This document shows positions 1 through 8,932 of a stretch of 64,000 nucleotides of DNA, piece by piece; the first letter of the stretch is position 1, and every line of letters begins with the position of its first letter. A program made the translations under genes and the position numbers. This DNA is from Paenibacillus sp. RC67 (GTDB lineage: Bacteria; Bacillota; Bacilli; Paenibacillales; NBRC-103111). The DNA is taken from assembly GCF_030020805.1 (NCBI RefSeq), contig NZ_CP125098.1, positions 7,010,001-7,074,000 on the forward strand, written 5' to 3'. Below the pieces are notes generated by a model. That model saw nothing but the letters and a program-made list of their open reading frames with translations, had not been told where the DNA came from and did not search any database.

Positions 1-993
1 GTCCTCTTCCCGAAGTACGGTGAGTGGGGATTCTTATTTGCAAATCATATCAAACTGCTAATTGTTAGCATTCTTCTAACACTCATTGCGAGCAGAAAAG
101 TCATTGATAAATATGTTAGATTTTTTCTCACCTCATTTAGCTCGGCTTTTCTACTAACCTATATTGTTGGAGTCATGAATTTGCAGGAAACGACCTTCAT
201 CTATTCCAGTCAAATCGCTGTCATGATCTTTTCTGTATTCATTTTCTTTATTTTTACCCATATGAACACAAAAATGATAAGAGAAACCAATCAAATTATC
301 AAAAGAAAAGAGCAAGAGGAACAAATTGAAATCTCAACTTCCGGCCTCATCCATGAAATAAAAAATCCGCTGACCATTGTAAAAGGCTACTCGGATATTT
401 TGGCAAGAAACGATGAATTAAATAGTAAGGCATTAGGAATGGTGAACCAGATTCAAGTTGCGGGCTCGCATATGAACAGCGTGATCACCAATTACGAGCA
501 GTTCATCAAAAGCGGAAAAATCCATGCATCCGAAGCCGATATTACGGAAATTATTAAGGAAGCTCTTGTATTAACGTCCATTAAAACTAAAGAGAAGAAC
601 GTATACATCGATCTGAACGAAGAAAAACAGATTACAGTCATCGTAGATATAGATAAAATCAGGCAAGTCTTTATGAACCTGATCAATAACAGCATCGAAG
701 CCATGGAGGAAAAAGAGCGCAAAATCATCAAAATCCGAACCAGCAGCAGTAACAATGAAATCCATATCCTGTTTGCAGATAGCGGCTCAGGGATCCCTGA
801 GGAAGCCTGGAGTAAGATCTTCACCCCCTTCCATTCTACAAAAGAAGCAGGCATGGGGTTGGGATTGCCAATCTGCCAGCGTATTGTCAATTCTCACGGC
901 GGTTATATTGAGATTTTGAGAAGCAGTGAGGATGGGACGGAGATTAGGGTTACTTTGCCTGCGGTGTGTTATGAAGGGATTGTTGGTGGTTAG
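1..993 (+). CDS. Sensor histidine kinase, C-terminal part (5' end outside window)
   Basis: The frame is open from base 1 through the ATG at 175, so the gene starts before the window and the visible part is about 330 codons. The N-terminal portion is hydrophobic, with several likely membrane segments, the last at about 15-30 residues after the ATG at 175. A cytoplasmic kinase core follows. Counted from that ATG, the phospho-acceptor H-box HEIKNPLTIVKGY has its His at about residue 60. The N-box (INNSIEAM), G1 (ADSGSGIP), F-box (FTPFHSTK) and G2 (GMGLGLPICQRI) motifs of a HATPase_c domain come next. All key residues are present, so an active autokinase is expected. The ligand and partner response regulator cannot be read from this window. 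The short loop-rich membrane part resembles Bacillus sporulation or nutrient-sensing kinases, but no specific name is justified. Confidence 0.9.
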   Translation, partial: VLFPKYGEWGFLFANHIKLLIVSILLTLIASRKVIDKYVRFFLTSFSSAFLLTYIVGVMNLQETTFIYSSQIAVMIFSVFIFFIFTHMNTKMIRETNQIIKRKEQEEQIEISTSGLIHEIKNPLTIVKGYSDILARNDELNSKALGMVNQIQVAGSHMNSVITNYEQFIKSGKIHASEADITEIIKEALVLTSIKTKEKNVYIDLNEEKQITVIVDIDKIRQVFMNLINNSIEAMEEKERKIIKIRTSSSNNEIHILFADSGSGIPEEAWSKIFTPFHSTKEAGMGLGLPICQRIVNSHGGYIEILRSSEDGTEIRVTLPAVCYEGIVGG

Positions 994-1010
994 GTTGGGA
1001 TGGTAAAACG

Positions 1011-1031
1011 AAAATGGGTTGTGCCATTTTT
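1011..1031 (+). terminator. Weak terminator-like hairpin after the histidine kinase
   Basis: A 7-bp stem (AAAATGG with CCATTTT) and a 6-base loop lie 18 bases after the kinase stop codon and run into a short T tract. It is consistent with an intrinsic terminator but the stem is AT-rich. Confidence 0.4.
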
Positions 1032-1065
1032 ATGATTCCATTGCCCCATGCCGCGGACTCAAGAA

Positions 1066-1107
1066 AAATATGCCTACATCACTATTCACGATGATGTAGG
1101 CATATTT
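1066..1107. terminator. Strong bidirectional terminator between kinase and cys genes
   Basis: A perfect 16-bp inverted repeat (AAATATGCCTACATCA and its complement) encloses a 10-base loop. Read on the minus strand it is followed by a run of five T, as expected for termination of the cysD-cysN transcript. On the plus strand it could back up the kinase terminator. Confidence 0.75.
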
Positions 1108-1198
1108 AAAAGACTATTTCGTTGCTCGATTGCGCTACCAAACACAAGTTAAATTCACATGAGGAATAAAGGAGTAGTCCACGACTAAAAGTTTACTA

Positions 1199-1482
1199 CT
1201 AATTGATTAAATATTTCATAACTTGTTTAACTACATTATTCGCAGCTTCTTCAATTGAATATCTGCTTGTATCGATTTCGATTTCCGGGTTCCCAGGTGC
1301 ATCATATGTGCCCGAACTGCCTGCAACCGGTCCGTTTACATAAACTTCTATATATTCTTTGCCAATGATGTCTCGCGCGATTTCTCGGTCGTTGTCGTAT
1401 GGGGAATCAATCGATACCAATGCAATAAGTCCCGCATCATTCATCCATTTTGCAACTTCCACCATTCGCCGCGCGGATTCTC
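1199..1482 (-). CDS. Degenerate APS-kinase (CysC-like) tail of CysN, out of frame
   Basis: This is the distal part of the gene that starts at 2907, displaced by one base. The peptide reads as an adenylyl-sulfate kinase C-terminal half: MVEVAKWMNDAGLIALVS, then the lid-like YDAPGNPEIEIDT segment near the end. Restoring one G at the CC of 1482-1483 (plus strand) joins the frames as NGQ-GESARRMVEVAKW. The domain looks catalytically dead in any case. Its P-loop, in the upstream part, reads GSDSDKS instead of the usual GxSGxGKS, and the DGDNxR nucleotide-binding motif of CysC is not visible. It may be a structural appendage of the sulfurylase large subunit. Confidence 0.7.
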
Positions 1483-2907
1483 CTGACCATTCTCGAGTAA
1501 CATGGTATGGTAGCCTGCAGATACCAACCTTTTTTCGACTTCCTTCGCAAGGGTGGATTTATCCGAATCCGAACCGGTGAACCATAGAGTTAATGGATTC
1601 TGTCCTTTTTGTTGGGCACGAACCTCTCTGGTAACTTCCGTATCTAACTTTACCAATCTGTCGGAGCTTTGAAGAGCTTGATCAATGACTCCGCAAGCGG
1701 ATGTCATATTGGTTACGCGATCGATCAGAATAAATCCGCCAATGCTTTTATATTGCTCAAAGGAATCAAAGACAATGTTATCCGATAAAGAAAATTCGCA
1801 TTTTGCCAATTCATTTTTGACAATACGATCTGCTGGAACTGTATTTCCAGTATTAACATCGATTTTATGCATAATGGCCGTCAGGGTACCTGGCAGGACT
1901 TTCGTTCCTATTTTTACTAAATAATTTTTACCCGGTGTCAGTACAGAATCATCCATCCAAAGAATCGTGGCATTAAAACTATCCGTCTCTTTAATTTGAC
2001 TGTCTTTTGTGAAAACACAGCCCCGCGAAACGTCGACTTCACGATCCAATTGAATAGTTACGGGTTGTCCGGCATGGGCTGAATCTCTGTCTTTGTCTGT
2101 CACTAAGATGCGTTTGACTTTCGCTTTTTCGCGACTAGGTAACGTCGTCAACTCATCGCCTACCGCGATGCTCCCAGCCTCAATCTGGCCTTGGAAACCG
2201 CGAAACGTATGGTCCGGTCGGCATACACGCTGAATGGGCATCATAAAATGCTTCGCTTCATCCGTATTATGAACATCCACATTTTCTAAATATGACAATA
2301 AAGGAAGACCTTCATACCAAGGTGTATTTTGTGATTTCTTTGTAATATTATCCCCTTCTGTGGCAGAAACAGGGATCACTTGTATGCTTTGAAGTTGAAA
2401 TTCGGCTGTCATTTGGAGGAAACTTTCTTTGATATCATTAAACTTCTTTTGATCAAAATCCACTAAATCTATTTTGTTCACAGCTAATACAAGATGTTTA
2501 ATTCCCATGAGTGCGCAAATCCGGGCATGGCGTTTGGTTTGGGTAATTATCCCTTTTGTTGCGTCCACAAGAATGACGGCAAGGTCCGCAAAGGATGCGC
2601 CAACTGCCATATTCCGTGTATATTCTTCATGTCCCGGTGTGTCCGCTACAATGAATGAACGGTGATCCGTCGTAAAATACCGATAGGCCACATCAATCGT
2701 TATCCCTTGTTCGCGTTCGGCCAGTAACCCATCCAGAAGCAAGGAATAGTCAATTTTGCCGCCGCGGCTACCAAGTCTGCTATCCAGCTCTAACGCTCTT
2801 TCCTGGTCGGCGAATAAAAGCTTGGCCTCATAAAGCATATGTCCAATTAAGGTGGATTTTCCGTCGTCTACACTTCCGCAAGTAATAAATTTAAGCAGAC
2901 TTTTCAT
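1441..2907 (-). CDS. cysN: Sulfate adenylyltransferase subunit 1 (GTPase), frameshifted near 3' end
   Basis: GTP-hydrolysing large subunit of ATP sulfurylase, which drives formation of APS from sulfate and ATP in the cytoplasm together with CysD. It shows an EF-Tu-like G domain: G1 GSVDDGKS at about residues 11-18, G3 DTPGH at 89-93 and G4 NKID at 144-147, followed by translation-factor beta-barrel domains. I take the ATG at 2907 as start, giving 488 residues to the stop. It begins one base after the cysD stop, and the residues upstream of it in the same frame overlap cysD coding sequence. The C-terminus enters an APS-kinase-like P-loop (TGSDSDKST) and then leaves frame at about 1482; the remainder is in the next frame at 1199-1482. 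Confidence 0.9.
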   Translation of the reverse strand: MKSLLKFITCGSVDDGKSTLIGHMLYEAKLLFADQERALELDSRLGSRGGKIDYSLLLDGLLAEREQGITIDVAYRYFTTDHRSFIVADTPGHEEYTRNMAVGASFADLAVILVDATKGIITQTKRHARICALMGIKHLVLAVNKIDLVDFDQKKFNDIKESFLQMTAEFQLQSIQVIPVSATEGDNITKKSQNTPWYEGLPLLSYLENVDVHNTDEAKHFMMPIQRVCRPDHTFRGFQGQIEAGSIAVGDELTTLPSREKAKVKRILVTDKDRDSAHAGQPVTIQLDREVDVSRGCVFTKDSQIKETDSFNATILWMDDSVLTPGKNYLVKIGTKVLPGTLTAIMHKIDVNTGNTVPADRIVKNELAKCEFSLSDNIVFDSFEQYKSIGGFILIDRVTNMTSACGVIDQALQSSDRLVKLDTEVTREVRAQQKGQNPLTLWFTGSDSDKSTLAKEVEKRLVSAGYHTMLLENGQENPRGEWWKLQNG

Positions 2908-2908
2908 T

Positions 2909-3844
2909 TTAGAAATAGCCCTCCCGTTTACGTCTTTCCATACTTCCAGCCTCTTCTTGGTCAATAACCCGAGTTGTCCGTTCGGATGAAACTGCACCAA
3001 GTGTTTCTTCGATAATGGCATCTAGCGTATCCGCCTCAGACTCGGCTCCGCCAGTAAGAGGATAGCAGCCTAATGTGCGAAACCGCATCTTCTTCATTTC
3101 AACTTTTTCATGGGGTTCGAGTTTCAAGCGATCATCATCCACCATGACCATATGTCCATCGCGATTGACGACGGGTCTTTCTTTTGCAAAATAGAGAGGC
3201 ACAATATCAATGTTTTCTCTGCGAATATATTGCCAGATGTCTTTTTCCGTCCAGTTGGATATTGGGAAGACGCGGATGCTTTCTCCTTTATTGATTCTTG
3301 TGTTGAAAAGCTTCCACATTTCTGGCCGTTGGTTTTTCGGATCCCACGCATGATTCTTATTCCGGAACGAAAAAATCCGCTCCTTCGCACGCGACTTTTC
3401 CTCGTCACGTCTTCCACCGCCAAACGCAGCCGTGAATCCGTATTTGTCCAATCCCTGTTTTAATGCTTGGGTTTTCATAATATCGGTATACGAGGCACCA
3501 TGATCAAATGGGTTGATCCCTTGATCAACACCTTCCTGATTCGAGTGAACAATCATTTCGATCCCAAATTCTTTAGCTTTGCGATCGCGGAATTCGATCA
3601 TTTCTTTAAACTTCCACGTAGTATCAATATGCATGAAAGGAAATGGCGGTTTCTCGGGATAAAAAGCCTTCAGCGCCAAATGCAGCATCACGGAACTATC
3701 CTTCCCGATCGAATACAGCATCACGGGATTTTCACATTCCGCCGCTACTTCTCGTATAATATAAATCGCTTCAGCTTCGAGCTGATCCAAGTGCGTCATT
3801 TCTTGCGTGGAATCAAGTTGATCCAGCTGCGTCAGTTTTTGCAT
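2909..3844 (-). CDS. cysD: Sulfate adenylyltransferase subunit 2
   Basis: Catalytic adenylyltransferase subunit of the heterodimeric ATP sulfurylase, which activates sulfate to APS for cysteine synthesis. The PP-loop nucleotide-binding motif SIGKDSSVM lies at residues 45-53. Family segments [40 protein letters not shown] and LGCYPLTGG follow. The ATG at 3844 is preferred because a good GGAGG lies about 10 bases upstream; a longer start at 3871 has no such site. The 311-residue length is normal for CysD. It is followed immediately by cysN. An alternative as a DndC-type or PAPS-reductase-like protein is unlikely because of the cysN partner and the conserved C-terminal half. Confidence 0.93.
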   Translation of the reverse strand: MQKLTQLDQLDSTQEMTHLDQLEAEAIYIIREVAAECENPVMLYSIGKDSSVMLHLALKAFYPEKPPFPFMHIDTTWKFKEMIEFRDRKAKEFGIEMIVHSNQEGVDQGINPFDHGASYTDIMKTQALKQGLDKYGFTAAFGGGRRDEEKSRAKERIFSFRNKNHAWDPKNQRPEMWKLFNTRINKGESIRVFPISNWTEKDIWQYIRRENIDIVPLYFAKERPVVNRDGHMVMVDDDRLKLEPHEKVEMKKMRFRTLGCYPLTGGAESEADTLDAIIEETLGAVSSERTTRVIDQEEAGSMERRKREGYF

Positions 3845-4138
3845 GGAAAGGCGCCTCCTATTAATCCCCACTAAGTTTATAGTATTTGTTTATATTCTAT
3901 CAGATTCTAACTTTTATGCAAAGTGGAATAATCTAAAATTCTCAGGATTTCTATTATTTTGCGTCGAATACTGTAGTATTTTTCTGGAAAATAACGCTCC
4001 CTTTAACACAATGATCGCTGTGTAACACAATTGATCTTACTTCGTTGCGCCTGAACAGCGGGTTCTTTACGTTGCGGGAGTTGAACCCCTGTTCATTTAT
4101 CCATGGGAACATTAAATAGTCTACTCGTAAAATAAATA

Positions 4139-4166
4139 TTGGGGACGCAACATTACGCGTCCCCAA
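4139..4166. terminator. GC-rich hairpin, possible terminator
   Basis: TTGGGGACGC pairs perfectly with GCGTCCCCAA across an 8-base loop. On the minus strand it is followed by a T-rich but interrupted tract, which would suit termination of transcripts leaving the helicase unit to its right and protect the cys operon. Confidence 0.55.
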
Positions 4167-4290
4167 ACTTCGTTTACTACTATTCGTCCTAATCCTAGTA
4201 TAATAGATGGTATATTATTTAAAATTCAATAATTCTCAATTTGCTAACACATGCACCGTATGCGGAAACATATTAGTCTAGGATGTGATC

Positions 4291-4403
4291 TGTTACAATC
4301 CGTAGAAACCTTGATTTGGCGGGCTTTTTGTCAATTTGATTTTGCTCTAGAAGGCTTCAATCCGAGCACTTCTGTTGATGTTTTACATCAACTTTACATC
4401 AAC
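4291..4403. repeat. Repeat A: copy of the island repeat with TTGATGT/ACATCAA motifs
   Basis: The segment begins TGTTACAATCC, contains GAAACCTTGATTT and a GGGCTTTTT stretch, and ends in an inverted and direct array (GTTGATG-TTTT-ACATCAAC-TTT-ACATCAAC, 4374-4403). The same order of sequence blocks is found at 8813-8932. The two copies bracket the helicase unit. Confidence 0.55.
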
Positions 4404-4505
4404 ATCAAAGTTTCACTTCATCGTAGCAAGCGAGCTTAAATACCGCATATGTTTGAAAAGGAATATGGTGCTTGAAAGCCGCGATGCTTCATGTTGGAAG
4501 AACTT

Positions 4506-4931
4506 CTAAGATCCATCGTTAGTTTCTTGTACCTTTTTTGCCAATGATTGCATCTTTAGCTTCATATGCTCTTTCAACAACCACCTACGATGACGTGCAG
4601 CCATAATTAGACAATCATGACAGACAAACTGTGGTATATTTGTATCTTGATCATAATAAATGTCACCGTCATGTTCACTAGAATACTGTGACTTACACTG
4701 TGAACATTCATACTGTTTCTGAAGCATCACATCAACTGGTAAAATAAAGGTATCTTCCTCCGGATCTGATTCATAGCCCTGCTCTTTCCAATATGCACAC
4801 AAAGCAGCCGATACACCATTTTCCCAATCTTCTGAAGTGGGTCCAAAATGTTTTAAAATGTATTCTTTGACAAAGATATTTTGATTCTCTGCTTCTGGAT
4901 CATCCGGTTCACGCCAAATATTAATGGCCAT
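4506..4931 (-). CDS. Small zinc-finger protein downstream of the helicase
   Basis: A 141-residue protein of unknown function. The middle carries a probable zinc site: CSQC at about residues 76-79 and CHDC at about 104-107, each next to aromatic residues, so a treble-clef or ribbon finger is likely. The N-terminal half is acidic and the C-terminal 35 residues are rich in basic and helical residues. It lies 84 bases after the broken helicase on the same strand and inside the same pair of repeats, so it is probably an accessory of that unit. No enzyme motif is visible. Confidence 0.6.
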   Translation of the reverse strand: MAINIWREPDDPEAENQNIFVKEYILKHFGPTSEDWENGVSAALCAYWKEQGYESDPEEDTFILPVDVMLQKQYECSQCKSQYSSEHDGDIYYDQDTNIPQFVCHDCLIMAARHRRWLLKEHMKLKMQSLAKKVQETNDGS

Positions 4932-5014
4932 TAATCGTTAAACCCCATTCCATTGGTAATAGTCAGTTTTCCACCAAACATAATTGGTGAATCTTAATCT
5001 CACTGAAAAGAGAG

Positions 5015-6025
5015 TTAGTGAATAGAGGCGACACTTGATAGTGGATTGCTTTGGATGAATGATTTAATTAATCCACTGGCGCTATTTTGATTATCTTTCA
5101 AACATCGAATATCACCAAATGCAAAGAAATGGTCTTTTGCCCGCGACACAGCTACATTCATGAGACTATTATTTGCATCGATAAAGTAACTTCCATCGTT
5201 CATGCCATACACAGTTGAAAGTATGATCATGTTACGTTCCGCACCCTGAAAAGTATGAACCGTACCCACGCTTATTTTATTGCATAAAAGAGGCATCTTT
5301 TTCTTTAATGCCGATTTGATATACCATACTTGTGATTTAAATGGGGTAATTACTCCAATTAGATTGTTTTCCAAATCGTCTGGATATGCACTGCGAATGA
5401 TCTCGTAATGTTGATATAACCATTCAGCGATATAAGATGCTTCCTTCTCGTTATACCTGCTGCCTCCTAGTTTTTTTGAGCTTTCCGTAGCGATTTGGTG
5501 ATATCCCATTTGCGGCCAATGTTCTAGAGGGCGATTCTTACGGTCGCTCCCCTTTCCACGCATGGGATTGAGATTTCCTCTATACACCAATTTGTTGCAG
5601 TAATCGATAATTTCGTTATAGCAGCGCCGATGCTCTGAAAGAAACAAACCTTTTTGATCATATTTTTCATACTTACAACTCTTTGAAGCAACCATCATTA
5701 CACTTGAACCAAAGCTTGTCAATCCAGCCTCTTCTAACTCATTGAACTGATCAATAGATTTAATTGTATCGCTGGCGAGAGCCAATGCCTTGTCTAATGA
5801 TTTATTGACACTCCATACAGGCTCAATCTGATGAATGTCTCCGACGACAACAGCTTTTTTAGCGAGTGCGAATGCGCCAGCCGCAATTTCAGGTGACACT
5901 TGTCCCGCTTCATCTACGATTAATAGATCAATAAAGTTAAATAGAAACATATTCTTCTGCTCGTTAAATGCCATAAATTGTTTTGGAAGCATGTAAAACG
6001 TCATTACTAAGCATGGAGTAATCAT
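5015..6025 (-). CDS. SF1 (Upf1/Dna2-like) helicase, C-terminal half after premature stop
   Basis: This carries helicase motif II (LIVDEAGQVSPE), motif III (VVVGDIHQIEPVW), the linker LSEHRRCYNEII, motif V (TVHTFQGAERNMII) and motif VI (VAVSRAKDHF) of an AAA_11/AAA_12 superfamily 1 helicase. Motif I is in the preceding frame-matched segment at 6026-7984. The two halves are in the same frame, separated only by TAA at 6026-6028 followed directly by ATG. The 336-residue piece alone lacks the Walker A loop and cannot be a complete ATPase. Confidence 0.8.
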   Translation of the reverse strand: MITPCLVMTFYMLPKQFMAFNEQKNMFLFNFIDLLIVDEAGQVSPEIAAGAFALAKKAVVVGDIHQIEPVWSVNKSLDKALALASDTIKSIDQFNELEEAGLTSFGSSVMMVASKSCKYEKYDQKGLFLSEHRRCYNEIIDYCNKLVYRGNLNPMRGKGSDRKNRPLEHWPQMGYHQIATESSKKLGGSRYNEKEASYIAEWLYQHYEIIRSAYPDDLENNLIGVITPFKSQVWYIKSALKKKMPLLCNKISVGTVHTFQGAERNMIILSTVYGMNDGSYFIDANNSLMNVAVSRAKDHFFAFGDIRCLKDNQNSASGLIKSFIQSNPLSSVASIH

Positions 6026-7984
6026 TTAAAGTCTGTTATAAAACTTTGTTAGAACATTAGGGAAGGTTTTTCCCTTTTGCTTATCTGTGAGTTCATCTTC
6101 ACCATTTGCCCATCTGCATTCAAAATAATGAACGGCTATCCAAAACTCTCGATAACGTATCTTTTTATCTATTAGCTCGTTAACCGTATCTATCGAAATA
6201 TTGTATCTAGTCGATTCACTGTCATGGAGAATGACCCCGTGCTCTCCTAAGGTCTTTAATTCATTGTCATACTTTTTTATCCAGCCCCTAATTAACTCAG
6301 CATCATCTTTTAGTTTTACAAACGACCTACCCAACTCCGCAACCTGTTGACTATATATTTCTTTAATTCGCCCAATACTCATAGACTCATCAAGAACTGC
6401 AAGCTCTTCAGTAGAAATAAACAACCTGAATTCCGTTTGGATTCTTCTAAGGTTTTTCTTTGTTATCCTCGAGATCAACCTGATAATGAAAGGTATTTTA
6501 CTGTAAACGATTTCCCATTGAGACACTCTATCTTTAATATTTTGAATTCTTACTTGAATATGATCCATTTGTTCTTCGAGCAATTTCAATTGTACGTCTA
6601 CAGGAATATCAGGGTGCTGAAATTGATTGGACTCATCACATAACGCGAGTAGACTCCGTTTACTTTCTTCGAAGAACAATAACTCTTTATGAAGAGCACT
6701 ACGGCATTCTTCCAGATTAGTAAACTTCGATTTAAAAAATTCACTACAATTTTCGATTATTTTCGTTCTCGAATTATTTAGATTATCTTCCGTCTCGATA
6801 TCGGATAAAAAGTATTCGCCCTTAGAATTGGTGTATTGATAGCCTTGACTTGTTGCTTCCTTTACTTTCGATCCAGAAGGAAAATAAGTAGCAAAACTAT
6901 GTACGCCTTCTATCCAACGATCTTCAAGGTTCGAGTCACTCATTTTTTTAATATTACCAAATGAAGCAATAATGTTCGTAACGGCTTGATTATTGGTCGA
7001 TGTCGCAACAATTAGCGGCGCCTTTTCTTCTAATATCGCCCTTTTCACGTATGTATCAGCAACAATGGATTGCAATAGCGTGGTTTTCCCCGTTCCCGGT
7101 GGTCCATTGACAGCTAGTACTTCACCAACATTCATATGATTATAATGATTCATAGCCTCCCTCTGAGAAGGAGATAATGGATGCTCTCCTCCCATTTGCC
7201 CAGCATGTAGCTGCATATTGGAGGTCGAATTGGGTATTAGTGACTCTGATATTACTTTTGATATTGAAGTAAAATTATCATATAGCGGTTTAAGCTGAAG
7301 ATCATGAAGTAAGTAATTATACAATTTCAAAATATGAAATGTTGAGTTTACTGTATTATCTATAAATAGATACATATTTCTTTCCAAGTCAAACGAAGTA
7401 GAATCTTCTTCTTGACTAAGAATATTGCTATCTTCAAATTTGCTATTCGTTATGGTTTCATAAAACTCTTTAATGAATGATACATATTGTGCCCATGTTC
7501 CTATTAATTCTACTTGATCGACATGATCACTAATAAAAGAATCAACATTACTTGCACTACCAATAGCCAATTTAGACTCAACCATGGGTTGTAAGTACTC
7601 TCGCGGGAACCAAGGAAGCTTTTTATTTTCAGAATCAAAATAGAGTTTTCCGCTATTATCCATTCTTGCAGGTATAAAAAATAGACCCGTCAATTCATCA
7701 ACATCGTCTTGGATTTTAGCATTTGCCTCATATATCGTCTTTACTGTTTTCGCACTTACGATGACGTTTATAGTCGTTTTCTTAAATTTATCATCCTCAT
7801 AATTTGAACCTTTGTTAGCTTCGATAAACACCTTTTCGCATATCTCACTATGAATTCTTCCCTCTAACAACTGAGAAGCCTCAATAATGAAGAATGGCTC
7901 GTTCTTAAACTCTAGGCCCGTATTCGCCTGAGCCGAGACGGCACTTCTAAAGTACTTTGTAATATTCTGCGATTGTCTGCTCAT
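6026..7984 (-). CDS. SF1 (Upf1/Dna2-like) helicase, N-terminal half with Walker A
   Basis: A 652-residue segment with an uncharacterised N-terminal domain of about 280 residues, then a Walker A loop GPPGTGKTTLLQS at about 293-305 and the adjoining motif Ia (IVATSTNNQAVTNII). A long charged, probably coiled-coil insertion follows before the stop. The start is set at ATG 7984, which has AGGAG six bases upstream, rather than the TTG at 7990. With its continuation (5015-6025) the protein would be about 990 residues, a usual size for defence-island helicases of this class. The TAA differs by one base from a serine codon, so a nonsense mutation, or less likely stop-codon readthrough, is implied. 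Confidence 0.8.
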   Translation of the reverse strand: MSRQSQNITKYFRSAVSAQANTGLEFKNEPFFIIEASQLLEGRIHSEICEKVFIEANKGSNYEDDKFKKTTINVIVSAKTVKTIYEANAKIQDDVDELTGLFFIPARMDNSGKLYFDSENKKLPWFPREYLQPMVESKLAIGSASNVDSFISDHVDQVELIGTWAQYVSFIKEFYETITNSKFEDSNILSQEEDSTSFDLERNMYLFIDNTVNSTFHILKLYNYLLHDLQLKPLYDNFTSISKVISESLIPNSTSNMQLHAGQMGGEHPLSPSQREAMNHYNHMNVGEVLAVNGPPGTGKTTLLQSIVADTYVKRAILEEKAPLIVATSTNNQAVTNIIASFGNIKKMSDSNLEDRWIEGVHSFATYFPSGSKVKEATSQGYQYTNSKGEYFLSDIETEDNLNNSRTKIIENCSEFFKSKFTNLEECRSALHKELLFFEESKRSLLALCDESNQFQHPDIPVDVQLKLLEEQMDHIQVRIQNIKDRVSQWEIVYSKIPFIIRLISRITKKNLRRIQTEFRLFISTEELAVLDESMSIGRIKEIYSQQVAELGRSFVKLKDDAELIRGWIKKYDNELKTLGEHGVILHDSESTRYNISIDTVNELIDKKIRYREFWIAVHYFECRWANGEDELTDKQKGKTFPNVLTKFYNRL

Positions 7985-8332
7985 GTCCAACTCCTAATAA
8001 CTACAACAAATTTTATGATGTATGGAAAGGATTTTCCCTTATCAAGGTGGCGCGTTTCCTGAGAAACCCACATTACACATCTTTGTAAAAACTCCGAACT
8101 TAACTCTAATTAGGTCAATATGCCTAATAATATCACAAAGATAAATGGAAGTCCTTACCTATGCGAGTTCAGACTTTCATAAACCGAACATCAGCCAATT
8201 GAAATAGAAAAGGCATCTGCCTCAGAAGCAGAGCCTACGGTAACAGAATCTATTAATTAGCGAAAAATTCACTTTCTAAAAAGAAGAAAAGAACAGCCCT
8301 AATTAATTACATTGCTGTTCTTTCTATAGTTC
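7985..8332. other. Gene-free stretch right of the helicase
   Basis: AT-rich sequence without a convincing ORF. It should contain the promoter of the helicase unit, but I do not see a clear -35/-10 pair. Its right end holds the hairpin 8288-8323. Confidence 0.4.
8288..8323 (-). terminator. Terminator of the zeta-like remnant
   Basis: AAAGAACAGC and GCTGTTCTTT form a 10-bp stem around a 16-base loop. Read on the minus strand it is followed by a T-rich tail and lies 10 bases after the stop codon of the zeta-like remnant. Confidence 0.6.
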
Positions 8333-8816
8333 TTACTTCTGCACTATGCATTCAATCCAAGAAGGAACGGTCTCCGATCGACAGGTTATTGAACCATCAT
8401 CCGCGCCCAGAGTAATTCTTCCCTCAGATAAACTGTTGTCAATCACAATTAAATGATCAATTAATTCAAGATGAGAAATTAAATTTTGAATCGATGTTTG
8501 ATGCCGCCTTATGATATCTTCAGAGGGAATATGATGTCCACCATTTTTAACCCGTACTGCCACCCTCTCAAGATTCAAATTATAATCGCCTAGACCGACA
8601 TAGAACATTGTAACTTCGAACCCATTGACCTTAGCATCACGCATGAGCCTGATGACATTACCTCCGGCCAATGTAGTTTCTACCGAAAAACCGCGCCTGT
8701 TACGGATACAATCTTTGGCTAGTTTTAATGGCTTCTTTCCCTGCCGATATTTTACGGCTTTCAGGATGAATTGAATCGATTGCTCGGGCTAAAGCATCGG
8801 TTGGTTGGGTTCTGTT
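8333..8816 (-). pseudogene. Zeta-toxin-like kinase remnant
   Basis: Two adjoining frames give the middle and end of a zeta-toxin/AAA_33 kinase: NRTQPTDALARAIDSIHPES..SAGKEAIK, then after a one-base shift in an A4 run (plus 8723-8726) LAKDCIRNRRGFSVETTLAGG and the family-like FEVTMFYVGLGDYNLNLERVAVRVKNGG region. The SVETTL segment matches the conserved FAxETTLSG of this family. The N-terminal P-loop (GxxGxGKS) is missing; an in-frame stop and then repeat B lie where it should be. The visible 112-codon ORF starting at TTG 8671 is therefore only a fragment. No antitoxin is next to it. Confidence 0.65.
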
Positions 8817-8932
8817 TTAATCCACTGGAACCTTGATTTTACTGGGTTTTCGGTGAGCCAATCCGTTTCTTTGGATTGGAATCCGACCATTGATGTAAAA
8901 TTGATGTAATACATCAATTTTACATCAATGGT
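8813..8932. repeat. Repeat B: island repeat ending in a perfect 23-bp palindrome
   Basis: The left part repeats blocks of repeat A (TGTTttAATCC, GGAACCTTGATTTT, GGGTTTTC). The right part, 8886-8932, is a perfect inverted repeat with 23-base arms and a one-base centre, in which TTGATGTA occurs twice in each orientation. This is more elaborate than a terminator and has no following T run. It could be a recombinase or repressor site. Confidence 0.65.

Larger units (their letters stand above)
3845..4505. other. Gene-free stretch upstream of cysD
   Basis: No convincing gene is present. It holds the cysD leader, a strong hairpin (4139-4166) and a degenerate repeat unit (4291-4403) that is shared with 8813-8932. 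I could not recognise a classical S-box or T-box fold by eye in the cysD leader. Confidence 0.5.

Noticed and set aside
2909-3844. DndC-type phosphorothioation gene
   Set aside because: The adjacent EF-Tu-like GTPase and the CysD-specific C-terminal segments identify it as sulfate adenylyltransferase subunit 2; no dnd or ssp genes are near.
8333-8671. Complete small toxin gene
   Set aside because: The TTG start lies inside the conserved ETTLAGG segment, and upstream sequence continues the zeta-like protein in another frame, so this is a fragment rather than a full gene.
4374-8932. Possible CRISPR array from the repeated ACATCAA and TTGATGTA units
   Set aside because: Only two clusters about 4.5 kb apart, no regular spacers and no cas genes. 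The units are palindromic octamers, better explained as protein-binding or recombination sites.
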